Positions 44,599 through 54,030 are shown, counted from the first letter of the stretch. The stretch: DNA of 64,000 bases from Clostridium rhizosphaerae (GCF_016765585.1 NZ_JAESWC010000018.1:1-64000); one strand, 5' to 3'. Notes: generated by a model from the letters alone, not told the origin. Numbers and translations are program-made.

Positions 44599-47159
44599 TG
44601 CAACTTACATTATCAGGTATTCCTATTGAAGTTGAAAAAAAGGCTATCAAAAATCTTCATTTGTATGTTAAACCACCTTATGGGAATGTTGTCATTTCAG
44701 CTCCACTGACCATGAATGACAAGGCAATTGAGATGTTTGCAAGAACGAATCTGAGCTGGATAAAGAAACAGATTAGTAAATATGAAGAACAGTCACGTTC
44801 TTCTAAAAGACAGTATGTTTCTGGCGAAACCTTATATATTTGGGGTAAACAGTATTTCTTGTACTTTGAAGAAAATCGCTCGAAAAATTCGTTTGAAATT
44901 CATGGCAATAAAGTTGTTCTTTCCATGCGCGCTGAAAGTACAGTCAAGCAACGTGAAAGCTTTGTGCGTGAACAGTACCGTGCTATGCTGCAAGCTGAGA
45001 TAAAGCGACTGTTGCCCAAATGGGAAGAATTGACCAACCTCCATTGTGATTCGTGGCAAACAAAATACATGATTACTAAGTGGGGTACCTGCAATACAGA
45101 TAAGAAAAAATTGTGGTTCAATTTACAACTGGTACAAAAGCCGATAGAGTGTCTGGATTATATAATTTTGCACGAATTGATTCATTTACGAGAGCGTACG
45201 CATAATGCTATATTCAGTGCATATATGAATTTGTACATGCCAAATTGGAGAGAACTGCGTAAAACTCTAAATGATTCAAAATTGGATTATTATGAGCAAT
45301 ATGAAAAAAGTGCTCTGCATAAATTAATTGACCAGACTCGCTTTAATGACATTAAGGATTCTATTTTAGAATATCTAGCAAATGAAAGTTCAATCTCTAA
45401 ATCGGCAGATGCAGCAGATTTAGAGATTGAAAATGTCCTTCATATTGATCAACCGCAGGAAGGATATATTACTTTCGATGTTATCGTTTCCTGTGACATC
45501 GAAAAGTTATCATCAAAAAGCGGAAAATCATCCTTTACAGAAAAGTGGTTTAGCGTGCATTGTCAGCTTAGTGTAGCTACAGAGCTTAAAGATTTTACTG
45601 TTTTATGTGTTGATGCTTGTGAAGCACAAGAGGAAGCTGATAATGATAGTTTCTCAGACGAACTAGTTCCTATTATAACGAGAGATAAATTTGAAGAGGA
45701 AGCTAATAAATTCTTAACAAAATATTACCCACAGGCTTTGTGCCAATCAGTTCCGGTTCCAATAAGAGAGATTGCCAGAGATCAAATGAATCTCAATATT
45801 GTGGAAAATGTTCATTTATCTGAGGAACTTTCAATTTTCGGCTTGATTGCTTTCGAGGATGGGAAAATATATGGTAAGAATCGTAAAATTCTTATCAAGG
45901 ACGCTCAGCGTGGAACAATGTATATTGACCCAAGAGTATACTACGAAAGAACCTTAGGAACGGTTAACAGCACCATTGCACATGAATGCTTTCATTGGTA
46001 TAGACATCAACCATATCATATACTAATGAATATAATAGGTTCAAATGATAGGATTGGAAAGAATATCAAATGTTCTATTGAAACAAATGTAAAAGACAGT
46101 GGAAAATGGAAAGCCATTGATTGGATGGAATGGCAGGCTAATGGAATAGCAATGCATATTCTTATGCCATCTAAAACAGCTAAAATTAAAATAGAGCAGT
46201 TATTTAGAGAATATAATATTTGCTTGAATGAAGGAAAAAACATAGAAAATATTGAACTCGTGATAGATGAATTATCTCGGTTCTATGGTATTTCACGCCA
46301 AGCTGTAAAGATAAGAATGCAGGAATTAGGATATGCCATTGTTGATGGTGCATACAACTATGTGAATGGCCGCTATATTCCACATTTTACTTTTAAAGCT
46401 GAAGCCATTGGGAGAAATCAGACATTTACGATTTCTGCTGCAGATTTGTTTAAAGCCTATTGCTTTAACCCAACTTTTCGAAAAATTATCGATTCAGGCA
46501 AGGTAGTATATTTAGATGGACATTTGTGTATTAATCGACCAGAATATATTCATATTGATGATATCGGTATAGCGCATATGTCTTCATATGCTTTAGATCA
46601 TGTGGATGAGTGTTGTCTATTGTTTAATGTTGGATATACTTATGAATCCAAATATCATGACCAAGCAAACTACTCATATTTTCTGACAAAAGCAGTGCTG
46701 CAACCTTCTGGTGTTGAGTATTCTTTTGTAATGACTGATTATAATAGGGCACTTCTTGAACAGATTCAGAATGCACCTAAACAATCAAATGCTATGCGCA
46801 GATACCCAGGCTCGTTTGCAGAGACTTTAGTACAGTTAATGAAAGAACAAAAGATGTCAAATAAAGAACTGGCCAACGCTTCCCTTGTAGGTGAAAAAAC
46901 AATTCAGCGATTAAGAAATGATGAGGAGTATTCTACAACAATACAGTCTGTACTTGGTTTGTGCATTGGACTAAAACTCTCTCTTCCTGAAGCGGAAATG
47001 TTATTGGACAAATCAAATATTAAATTAAACTCCATGAAAACGGAAGGATACATTTATAAGTGTATTTTAGGTGCATGTGCTATAAATAATATTTATCAAA
47101 TAAACGAAATGCTTGAAGCTTATAATATTCAACCTTTAGGAAGTACTTCATATGATTAG
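44598..47159 (+). CDS. Fusion of YgjP-type peptidase, ImmA/IrrE-type peptidase and HTH
   Basis: 853 residues. Residues 1-230 are a YgjP/DUF45 metallopeptidase with KWGTCN and LHELIHL (His 192, Glu 193, His 196), a family often next to type I systems. Residues about 370-600 form an ImmA/IrrE-like unit: STIAHECFHWYRH (HExxH at 462-466) and MEWQANGIAMHILMP. The C-terminus (about 768-840) is XRE-like: QLMKEQKMSNKELANASLVGEKTIQRL. The start overlaps the hsdR stop by 1 nt (TAATG), so it is cotranslated. It may control or guard the R-M system by proteolysis; that is inference. Confidence 0.82.
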   Translation: MQLTLSGIPIEVEKKAIKNLHLYVKPPYGNVVISAPLTMNDKAIEMFARTNLSWIKKQISKYEEQSRSSKRQYVSGETLYIWGKQYFLYFEENRSKNSFEIHGNKVVLSMRAESTVKQRESFVREQYRAMLQAEIKRLLPKWEELTNLHCDSWQTKYMITKWGTCNTDKKKLWFNLQLVQKPIECLDYIILHELIHLRERTHNAIFSAYMNLYMPNWRELRKTLNDSKLDYYEQYEKSALHKLIDQTRFNDIKDSILEYLANESSISKSADAADLEIENVLHIDQPQEGYITFDVIVSCDIEKLSSKSGKSSFTEKWFSVHCQLSVATELKDFTVLCVDACEAQEEADNDSFSDELVPIITRDKFEEEANKFLTKYYPQALCQSVPVPIREIARDQMNLNIVENVHLSEELSIFGLIAFEDGKIYGKNRKILIKDAQRGTMYIDPRVYYERTLGTVNSTIAHECFHWYRHQPYHILMNIIGSNDRIGKNIKCSIETNVKDSGKWKAIDWMEWQANGIAMHILMPSKTAKIKIEQLFREYNICLNEGKNIENIELVIDELSRFYGISRQAVKIRMQELGYAIVDGAYNYVNGRYIPHFTFKAEAIGRNQTFTISAADLFKAYCFNPTFRKIIDSGKVVYLDGHLCINRPEYIHIDDIGIAHMSSYALDHVDECCLLFNVGYTYESKYHDQANYSYFLTKAVLQPSGVEYSFVMTDYNRALLEQIQNAPKQSNAMRRYPGSFAETLVQLMKEQKMSNKELANASLVGEKTIQRLRNDEEYSTTIQSVLGLCIGLKLSLPEAEMLLDKSNIKLNSMKTEGYIYKCILGACAINNIYQINEMLEAYNIQPLGSTSYD

Positions 47160-47261
47160 TAGTTTAAATTATTAGCCCCAACTTTATCTGAAACAACGAA
47201 CATTTTACAACTAGTAGCCATTGGATATTCTCATACAAATTGTATACATAGCTATTAAATA

Positions 47262-47308
47262 TAGACTACTTATCTTTAATCGGTCTCCACCAAATGATAA
47301 GTAGTCTA
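47262..47308 (+). terminator. Terminator after the restriction operon
   Basis: Arms 47262-47274 (TAGACTACTTATC) and 47296-47308 (GATAAGTAGTCTA) are perfectly complementary over 13 bp, with a 21-nt loop, about 100 bp past the fusion gene. The following AAAATAATAATTATT has no long T run, so strength is uncertain. Confidence 0.5.
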
Positions 47309-47747
47309 AAATAATAATTATTCCATAGTCTCTTAAACATCTATCTCGCCTACTCTTAAAAGCCACATCTATCCAGGCTTCTCAATCCTTATGGCATCTA
47401 TCCTACCTGCTATACTATACAAAAATTATAATTATTAAAATATTTCTCTGCAAAATAAAAATAAGGATTCCAAGATTAGAGACATAAAAAAATAAACTTT
47501 ATGTTACTATCCTAATCTCAGAAACCTTTTATTTATCAGTGTTTCACACACTATTATTTCTATTTTCTTGTTATCAATACTACTGTCTCCACGTGTGTTA
47601 TTGCAATATAGTGATACTAAAATATAGAAATATGGAAGTTTCGTACACTTAGAGCCTTTATCTATTTTCCGCACGGTATATTATTACTAATGACCTTTAA
47701 AGCAATTTCACCTTATGTTTTTCTCACATACAGAAACACTCATCTAA
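47309..47747. other. Gene-free stretch with a degenerate hairpin
   Basis: No ORF with a good start. From 47461 to 47535 there is AAGGATTCCAAGATTAG and, inverted, CTAATCTCAGAAACCTT. A poorer relative (AAGGATT...CTAATCTCAGAATCCTT) is at about 58852-58915. Likely remnants of one repeat element. Confidence 0.35.
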
Positions 47748-48407
47748 TCATCGTTGTAAAAATAACTCTTTTAGCTTTTCCCCCTCTACTTTGCTTAGAA
47801 ATAATTTAGTTCTGCCGAAGGGTTGCTTCGATACTTTATCATTGAACTCACTAGCAGTTATAACCTCATTCTGCTCTATTACATATCCCTTACTTACTTC
47901 ATCATACTTTAAGCACTTTTTATCAAATTCCACATTTACAAAATACTCATCCCAAACATCATATTCTATTTTATTATCTTGATTATGATCAATGTGTCTA
48001 ACCAAACTGTAATCATTAACCATAAAATTTGATGTTACAGTGCCTGCTGCTATAATTCCAGTTTTATTCATATAGACAAAAACATAATCACCTGGGTTTA
48101 ACCCTTCAATCACGCTTTTAGTATCTCCCCATGCTGAAACTTTATTACCAAGCAACATATGGAGATGACCTTCAGGCATATAGTAGTTATTTGAATTGAT
48201 AATATAGTAACTTGGGTTTTCAGCCTTTGTATAATCCTCCACAAATTTTCCGGAAATATCACTTATAATCTGATTTTTCGATATCTCTAGTTTATCGGCA
48301 ATTTCTGATATTTTATCAAGCACACTTTCATCAATTGTAATTGTTACTGACTTTTTCTTCTGAGTTTGGCTTTTCAAGCTTTTTATATAATCCAAATTTC
48401 CTGACAT
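47748..48407 (-). CDS. RHH protein with EVE/PUA-like C-terminal half
   Basis: 219 residues after AAAGGAGTGAACTATT. Residues about 18-57 (KKSVTITIDESVLDKISEIADKLEISKNQIISD) form a ribbon-helix-helix DNA-binding domain. From about 68 on, YYIINSNNYYMPEGHLHMLLGNKVSAWGDTKSVIEGLNPGDYVFVYMNKTGIIAAGTVTSN resembles EVE/PUA-type domains that bind modified bases in DNA or RNA. If so, it could sense or regulate through modified DNA. Four alternating ATTTAATTA boxes lie in its promoter region, fitting autoregulation. No fixed partner is known to me. Confidence 0.65.
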   Translation of the reverse strand: MSGNLDYIKSLKSQTQKKKSVTITIDESVLDKISEIADKLEISKNQIISDISGKFVEDYTKAENPSYYIINSNNYYMPEGHLHMLLGNKVSAWGDTKSVIEGLNPGDYVFVYMNKTGIIAAGTVTSNFMVNDYSLVRHIDHNQDNKIEYDVWDEYFVNVEFDKKCLKYDEVSKGYVIEQNEVITASEFNDKVSKQPFGRTKLFLSKVEGEKLKELFLQR

Positions 48408-48442
48408 AATAGTTCACTCCTTTTTATGTAAACTTTTCTTAT

Positions 48443-48513
48443 TAATTAAATTATAATATATTTAATTATTTTTGTCAATAATTAAATAACATTATTTTAA
48501 TATTATTTAATTA
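48443..48513 (-). promoter_or_regulatory. Four ATTTAATTA boxes in alternating orientation
   Basis: TAATTAAAT at 48443 and 48479; ATTTAATTA at 48460 and 48505. They form two inverted pairs just upstream of the RHH gene start and could be operators for it. The region is AT-rich, so part of the pattern could be chance. Confidence 0.4.
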
Positions 48514-48849
48514 TTTTTTATTGATTTCTTATTTAAAAAGTATTAAGATCAATATAAGCAAAATTATCATCTTCCTATCTCAATTCTAATAATATTATTC
48601 ATGATCCTTTATTTCTTCTATTATTTTTCAGATAAATTTCCACTTATACTAATTAAATTACCACTTTAACCTTAACCAACTGAATAAACTCTCAATTTCT
48701 GAAGTCGCCACCATTTGTATTAAAAAATATATTCAATGCTTATAAGTAATAATTGTGCTGTATTCCTACTACGCACTCCATATGTGAGGAAACATATCAA
48801 TAATTTGATCACAAATAATTCTTCCAAAGAGTGAATACTCCAGCTAAAA
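48514..48849. other. Gene-free stretch
   Basis: No gene or clear structure seen. Confidence 0.35.
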
Positions 48850-48889
48850 ATGCACATCCCTTCCATCAAAATTTATTAGGGGTGTGCAT
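48850..48889 (-). terminator. Terminator, copy 1 (ATGCACA hairpin)
   Basis: ATGCACATCCC / GGGGTGTGCAT with one mismatch, followed on the minus strand by TTTTTAGC. Downstream of the small Cys-rich gene. Same hairpin as at 52048 and 62417. Confidence 0.65.
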
Positions 48890-49042
48890 ATCCAACATAA
48901 AAATGATAACTCTAAACTTTAAACTTTAAAAATTTCTACTATAAAATATCCAAAAAACAACGAAAACCCCTGAATTGAATGGTTTTCCATTGTATCAATA
49001 TTATCGTTTTTCTAATGTGCAATCCTTCCAAGCACCTGCATT

Positions 49043-49285
49043 CTAAATAAAACTAAACCTCTCCATCACCACCGTAGTCTTCTCCCTATAATCCTTCACT
49101 GCCTCATCAATCTTTCCGCACAAATACCTCATATTACATCCCTCACAGCTTTTTACTATCTGTGCTTCTAAAATACTGCAGCTTGCCCCCTTGAAGCTAA
49201 CATCAGGCAATGTTGCTGCAATGGCGAACTTGGCAAATACCTCCCCTCTTTCAATTTTTTTAACTACTGCATTATCAACAAACAT
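49043..49285 (-). CDS. Small Cys-rich protein, copy 1
   Basis: 80 residues after AGGAAAGACATAAAA. FAIAATLPDVSFKGASCSILEAQIVKSCEGCNMRYLCGKIDEAVKDY has CxxC plus another Cys, suggesting metal binding. Function unknown; no named family recognised. A near-identical copy lies at 62521-62763, and terminator copies suggest a third locus at 52 kb whose gene is lost. It lies 13 bp past the serine hydrolase stop, so the two are cotranscribed. Confidence 0.75.
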   Translation of the reverse strand: MFVDNAVVKKIERGEVFAKFAIAATLPDVSFKGASCSILEAQIVKSCEGCNMRYLCGKIDEAVKDYREKTTVVMERFSFI

Positions 49286-49298
49286 TTTTATGTCTTTC

Positions 49299-50282
49299 CT
49301 AAATCAATGTATCCAGAGACTTCTCTATATATTCCCTAATAAGAGTTATCCTGTCTTTTACCCTTGGCATGAACTGCGCTGAAATCGCAACAACAAGCTC
49401 CTTTTTGGGATTAATGTATATGACATTTCCGCCATCACCCAAAGCTGCGAAGCTGTTCTCATTTTCATCTATTATCCACCACAAATACCCATACTTCTTT
49501 TCGTCCCAGTGACTATGCTCCTGAGTGCTTTGCTCTATCCACACAGATGAAACTATTTGTTTTCCATCCCATACGCCATGATTTAAATAAAGCTGTCCAA
49601 GCTTTGCCATATCTCTCGTCTTAAGTGACAATCCCCAGCCTGCGGTATTTACACCTTTGGGATCAGCCACCCAGCCTTTCATGTTTCTGTCTTTATACCA
49701 CTCAATCTGTTCCTCTTTTGAATGGAAAACTACATTGCCTTCAACATTTATTCCGAGTGGTGCAAATAGATTTTCTGTTGCAAAATCAAGTACTGATTTG
49801 CCTGTTGCCTTTATCAGAATTCCTGACAAAACATCAGGTCCGATTAATGGAGCATATCTAAATTCACCTATTCTTCCTCTTCCGCCCATCAAATCAAGTG
49901 CTGATTTTACCCAGTCGCTACTACTGAAGTATTTCGTATAAGGAGCAAACTTGTACTTATACGGTACGGTCATGGTAAGTATGTCTTTTATTGTGACATT
50001 TTGTAATACCTTTTCTCCACGCTTAATCGTGTATTCAGGGAAGAAATCAAGTACTTTCTGATCAATGCTTTCAATCATTCCCTTGTCAACTGCTATTCCA
50101 ATTAATATTGAAATTATACTTTTTGTTACTGAAAAAATATGAAAAGGATTGTCTTTTTCAAAATCATTAAAATACTTTTCATAACAAATATTTCCGGATT
50201 TTTGTACTACTACGCCCCCAACATTTTTGTGGTCTTCTCTGATGAGCACTTCCATTTTTTTCGTCAATTCTTTCTGTTTCAT
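49299..50282 (-). CDS. Serine hydrolase of the beta-lactamase (AmpC/class C-like) family
   Basis: 327 residues after GAGAGGAAAGCAT. The active-site SxxK is IFSVTKSIISILIG (residues about 51-54). The Tyr motif YRY/YAP and the later triad HSHWDEKKYGYLWW follow the DD-peptidase/beta-lactamase pattern. These enzymes act on peptidoglycan peptides, beta-lactams or esters. No signal peptide is visible, so it seems cytoplasmic, which favours an esterase-like role. Confidence 0.82.
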   Translation of the reverse strand: MKQKELTKKMEVLIREDHKNVGGVVVQKSGNICYEKYFNDFEKDNPFHIFSVTKSIISILIGIAVDKGMIESIDQKVLDFFPEYTIKRGEKVLQNVTIKDILTMTVPYKYKFAPYTKYFSSSDWVKSALDLMGGRGRIGEFRYAPLIGPDVLSGILIKATGKSVLDFATENLFAPLGINVEGNVVFHSKEEQIEWYKDRNMKGWVADPKGVNTAGWGLSLKTRDMAKLGQLYLNHGVWDGKQIVSSVWIEQSTQEHSHWDEKKYGYLWWIIDENENSFAALGDGGNVIYINPKKELVVAISAQFMPRVKDRITLIREYIEKSLDTLI

Positions 50283-50366
50283 ATGCTTTCCTCTCTTTCA
50301 TTTTACAGCATAGAAATACAGCAACAATCATCTGATTGTGTAACTCGCAGGTCTCTGCTTACTGTA

Positions 50367-51290
50367 TTAGAAAGAAATAGGCTCAATCGGAACGTAGATG
50401 TCTACAATATGTTTATCACCGGGCCCTGGCACATTCATATACATTTCAAACGGATAAGAATCTCTTGGTATATAGCCACTTCCCGTAATCCACTCCTGGT
50501 ACATGTAATTCCATGCGTCGCTATACTGATCCGGTATAATTTCAAAATGTCCAACGGCATATAAACCTCCTGCGAGTATCATTATCTCAAGTCCTTCTCC
50601 TTCTGAAGGCTTAAGATGATTTGAAACAGTAAGACACAGACTTGTACGAAACTGTTTCTTATCTGAAAACTCCGGATTATCATGATAGATGGCAAGCACT
50701 TTGTTCTGCCCTTCTGCCATAAGATTCTGTCTCCCGGCCTGCATAAACAATCGTTGTAATAACCTTGCATACTCTTTAGCCAGAGTTTCATATGTTCCGG
50801 TATGCCTCACATATACAACTTGCATTTCCTCAAGATTAATCAGATCAATCTTACCTGTCACTGGAAACTGATAATCTGCCTTTTCTTTCTTTGCTGTACC
50901 CTTATCATACTCAGATATTAAAAATAATTCTTTGCAATTCTTGCTATATTCCTTACGATATTCTCTCGGGCCAATTCCAAAAGAATTCTTAAACGCACGC
51001 GAAAAAATCGCAGAGTCAGTAAATCCCAGTTCATAGGCAATATCAGTTATATTCTTATCCTGCCTGTGCGCAAGTAAGAAGAGCGATCTCTCCATACGAA
51101 TTCGGTTGACGTAGTATCTAAGCGACTCATGCACTATACTCTGAAATATTCTGCTGAAATGATATTTAGAAAAGCCGGCAGCATCAGAAAGTTCCTCTAT
51201 TGAAAGTCGCTGATCTATATGATTCTCTATATAATCCTGAACCTTATGAATTCTTCGGTTGTATTCTTCTATACACTCTTGATCCAACAT
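50367..51290 (-). CDS. AraC-family regulator with GyrI-like effector domain
   Basis: 307 residues after AAGGGGGATAT. The N-terminal AraC pair of helix-turn-helix motifs is RLSIEELSDAAGFSKYHFSRIFQSIV and ITDIAYELGFTDSAIFSRAFKNSFGIGPREYR. From about 125 there is a GyrI-like small-molecule-binding domain (YQFPVTGKIDLINLEEMQVVYVRHTGTYETLAKEY). It would switch transcription on binding a drug-like molecule. Divergence from known resistance regulators is large. Confidence 0.9.
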   Translation of the reverse strand: MLDQECIEEYNRRIHKVQDYIENHIDQRLSIEELSDAAGFSKYHFSRIFQSIVHESLRYYVNRIRMERSLFLLAHRQDKNITDIAYELGFTDSAIFSRAFKNSFGIGPREYRKEYSKNCKELFLISEYDKGTAKKEKADYQFPVTGKIDLINLEEMQVVYVRHTGTYETLAKEYARLLQRLFMQAGRQNLMAEGQNKVLAIYHDNPEFSDKKQFRTSLCLTVSNHLKPSEGEGLEIMILAGGLYAVGHFEIIPDQYSDAWNYMYQEWITGSGYIPRDSYPFEMYMNVPGPGDKHIVDIYVPIEPISF

Positions 51291-51374
51291 ATATCCCCCT
51301 TTGCAGTTCGACTAATACAGTTCATTATTGCACTTATCATCAGTCTTAGCATTTTGCATGATGCATAGCCTATT

Positions 51375-51944
51375 TTATAATTCATTCGATTTAAAATTTA
51401 CCATAGTAATGTCACCATCTTCATGAACAAGCATAAAATTTATCCTTAACAACTTAATTTGCGTATATTCTGACCACTTACATGCCAATTCATAGCTTTT
51501 TGGTGAAAAAGGTACTGCCACCATTGGAATAATATTTTCATTCATTTCCTTACTTGTAATTAACTGTCCAATTGCCTCTCTCATTAAAGAATATTCTTGA
51601 CTGTTTTTATTTTTAAGGGTTCCTTTCTTACTTTCTACATATATTTCTGTGCCATCTTTCATTCTTATGTTAACATCACCAATGCCATGCTTTGAATGAA
51701 TAATTAATTTTGGCAAATCATCAGAAAGTTTATATTCACCTTGCCATCGTTCCAAATCAGCATCTGTTTTAGTAAACCCTAAATTCTTTAAAAAATTCTT
51801 TATATCAAAATGTATAACTTCTTTAGTCTTTATATGGGCTCCATCTATTGATACCAAAACATCATTATTAGTTAAGTTGTTTTTTATATAATAATTTGCA
51901 ATATATAAATCTACTTCAGCTTCATTCATTTTTTCTTTAGTCAT
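51375..51944 (-). CDS. Candidate PD-(D/E)xK nuclease
   Basis: 189 residues after AAGGAGTAATTT. GIGDVNIRMKDGTEIYVESKKG contains D (in GDV), a beta turn and VESKKG, the D...ExK arrangement of PD-(D/E)xK nucleases. The rest is mixed alpha/beta. It could be a restriction or mobility nuclease; no partner methylase is adjacent. A split copy of the same gene is at 58.73 and 62.24 kb. The fold call is an inference from the motif. Confidence 0.55.
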   Translation of the reverse strand: MTKEKMNEAEVDLYIANYYIKNNLTNNDVLVSIDGAHIKTKEVIHFDIKNFLKNLGFTKTDADLERWQGEYKLSDDLPKLIIHSKHGIGDVNIRMKDGTEIYVESKKGTLKNKNSQEYSLMREAIGQLITSKEMNENIIPMVAVPFSPKSYELACKWSEYTQIKLLRINFMLVHEDGDITMVNFKSNEL

Positions 51945-52165
51945 AAATTACTCCTTACACATAAAATTTTATATACTTATTGTAACATACTCCCATTTTT
52001 CTAACATTATAATGTTAATGCTAAACAATACATGACCTATATAAAAAATGCACGCCCTCTCCATCAACATCTCTACGGGTGTGCATGTCCAATATATTCT
52101 TCTTAATACAATCATCCTAGCAAATAAATTTTAAATAATATTATCCCTATTCTAAATAAAGCTAA
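51868..52165. repeat. Duplicated block, copy A
   Basis: About 300 bp covering the 5' end of the nuclease gene, its ribosome site, the spacer and the ATGCACA hairpin. It is clearly similar throughout to 62239-62530. The small Cys-rich gene that should follow is missing here; only CTAAATAAAGCTAAAAG, matching its 3' end, remains. Confidence 0.8.
52048..52086 (-). terminator. Terminator, copy 2 (ATGCACG hairpin)
   Basis: ATGCACGCCC / GGGTGTGCAT followed on the minus strand by TTTTTTAT. The gene it once ended is gone. Confidence 0.65.
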
Positions 52166-52203
52166 AAGATTAATTTTTAACTAAACCTGATCTTTGAAGC
52201 CAA

Positions 52204-52570
52204 GCTGAATTTGCAGCACTTTTAGATAAGGCCAAAGGAGACAGGTCTATAAATCAATACGTTGGTGAGACTGGAGTAAGCGCAGCTCATATATCAAGGT
52301 TCTTAAGAGAAATGATAGAGGCACCTCCAACACCTGAAACTATATCAAAATTGGCTGCAAAAGCATATAACGAAGTTACATATCAGGATTTAGTGATTGC
52401 TGCCGAACATTTATCCAGATGACAAATTCACTATTGTAGTTAATAATGAAGAAGTTTTTCATTATTTTTTGAATAGACCACCTTTATCTCTAAGAGCAAA
52501 TCTTTATGTGATGCTTATTGATTTAGACAAAGATAGAATTATAAAGGAAGAACAGATCTGTAAATACTAA
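52204..52570 (+). pseudogene. Frameshifted XRE-type regulator fragment
   Basis: The plus strand reads without a start AEFAALLDKAKGDRSINQYVGETGVSAAHISRFLRE and TPETISKLAAKAYNEVTY to a stop at 52422: an XRE helix-turn-helix. A shifted frame continues YPDDKFTIVVNNEEVFHYFLNRPPL to a stop at 52570. Truncated 5' and frameshifted. Confidence 0.7.
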
Positions 52571-52873
52571 AAAAAGGTCATCAACTCGCAGCTTTATATG
52601 CATGCAAAGGTAATGGCCTTTTGCTATTTTTTTAGGTTAGGTGGTTAGTATAAAACTAACGGGTTTACTTTATGGTGCAAAACCCAAAATTGTAGGCGTT
52701 TTTCCATATAGCCTACAAGAGTTTTTGTTACATATGCAAAAATGACTATAAGAGTTATAGTTAAGTACATATAGTTTTGAATATATTGGAATTACTTATG
52801 CAATTAAGGTACAATAATAATGAATACTTGTATTATAATGCGAATTAAGGCTAATTCTCAAGGGGGTTAATTT
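52571..52873. other. Gene-free stretch
   Basis: Contains AAGGTCATC...GATGGCCTT-like weak pairing at 52575-52616 and otherwise nothing that I can support. Confidence 0.3.
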
Positions 52874-52990
52874 ATGATTTTAGCAGTAGGATTAAAAATT
52901 GTGATTTGGCTTGTTGTTCTTGGAGTACCAATATATGTGATTTATTTATTGATTAAGGCATTAAGGATTTATATTAAGAAAAATTCTTGA
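52874..52990 (+). CDS. 38-residue membrane peptide
   Basis: ATG preceded by AAGGGGGTTAATTT. The product MILAVGLKIVIWLVVLGV... is one long hydrophobic helix with a basic end (IKALRIYIKKNS), like small membrane toxins or accessory peptides. A perfect terminator-like palindrome follows at 53039. No antitoxin RNA could be identified by eye. Confidence 0.55.
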   Translation: MILAVGLKIVIWLVVLGVPIYVIYLLIKALRIYIKKNS

Positions 52991-53038
52991 TGCACAACCT
53001 TCTTCTATTCTTCCTCAACAACTAAATAATGAGATGTA

Positions 53039-53076
53039 AAAAATCATGATAATTTCATCTAATTATCATGATTTTT
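53039..53076. terminator. Bidirectional terminator
   Basis: AAAAATCATGATAATT / AATTATCATGATTTTT, perfect 16-bp arms with a 6-nt loop. It serves the small peptide gene on the plus strand and the DUF402-like gene on the minus strand. Confidence 0.8.
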
Positions 53077-53150
53077 CCTTTAATTTTATTAATGGCATCC
53101 ATCTAATATTTTTCGTTTCATTACTGTTATTTAATAATTCTCCAACTGAT

Positions 53151-53663
53151 CTAAATACTTCTTAAAAAATGATATAAAAACTCCTTATTCGGAATTAGCT
53201 CTTTAAGTATTTTATTGCAGGTATTATATGCCATTTCATAATCTGATTGAGTTATTTCTTTTAAATCAAGAGCTTCTTTAATCTCATCTTCATCAAGTAT
53301 AACTACCTTATAGTTTGGCGAAACAGCAATATCTAAATATAAATCATCGTAAAAAGGTATCCCTTGTTTATTAATTGAATTCTCTTTAGTAATATCAAAA
53401 TACCATTTAACTACTTCATTTGATGTGTTGTATATTACACTAACACACCAATTTGCTTCATCAGGTAAAAACATTAAACCTTTATATCCATCATCTAACA
53501 AAATTTCTTCTGATTGATCATAATCGACAGTAATTTTTTGTTTCACTTTTTCAATCTTAATCAATGAAATATATCCACTAAGTAGGTCATCAATATGAAT
53601 ATATTTGTAAGTATATGAATCTAAAAAGTCCCAGTGCGCTACATTTAAAAATTTTCTTTTCAT
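53151..53663 (-). CDS. DUF402-family protein
   Basis: Starts at 53663 (MKRKFLNVAHW) after GGGAGGGTGGGTATT. 170 residues; YKGLMFLPDEANWCVSVIYNTSNEVVKWYFDI and GIPFYDDLYLDIAVSPN, then LDEDEI, match the DUF402 nucleotidyl-binding fold whose members hydrolyse nucleoside phosphates (Ntdp-like) or bind RNA. Function here unknown. Confidence 0.8.
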   Translation of the reverse strand: MKRKFLNVAHWDFLDSYTYKYIHIDDLLSGYISLIKIEKVKQKITVDYDQSEEILLDDGYKGLMFLPDEANWCVSVIYNTSNEVVKWYFDITKENSINKQGIPFYDDLYLDIAVSPNYKVVILDEDEIKEALDLKEITQSDYEMAYNTCNKILKELIPNKEFLYHFLRSI

Positions 53664-53781
53664 AATACCCACCCTCCCAGACTCAAACCCATATTTTAAC
53701 ACCATATATTTTCTTTACAGCTACTTCCCAAAAATATTCGTGTAACTATGAACCAGTATAGTCACATAGCAATTCTTAAAT

Positions 53782-53966
53782 TTATAGAGTACTAAACCAA
53801 GGATTATGCCAAATTGCAAAGAGAACTGTATTTACTACATAAAATGTAAGGTCACTTTTATAGTTTTGCTTCAATTCATTCCATACATATCCTCTAAATA
53901 GCAGCTCTTCAAATATAGGTATTGCTATAGTTGAAGATATAAGTACAATAGTGTCATCAGACGAAA
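53782..53966 (-). pseudogene. C-terminal fragment of a CPBP protease gene
   Basis: Reads IAIPIFEELLFRGYVWNEL (the EExxxR motif, intact Arg) and VLFAIWHNPWF to a stop at 53782. No 5' part exists, as the sequence changes just upstream of 53966. Distinct from the cassette-borne CPBP gene. Confidence 0.7.
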
Positions 53967-54030
53967 ACCGTCAATGAAAAGGCTTACTGTAATAAAAATG
54001 AATTTTACCTGCCCACTTATTCTAATTTAA

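Noticed and set aside
47461-47535. Hairpin as a riboswitch or T-box
   Set aside because: No conserved riboswitch core is visible and the nearest downstream gene on either strand is unsuitable; better as a degenerate repeat.
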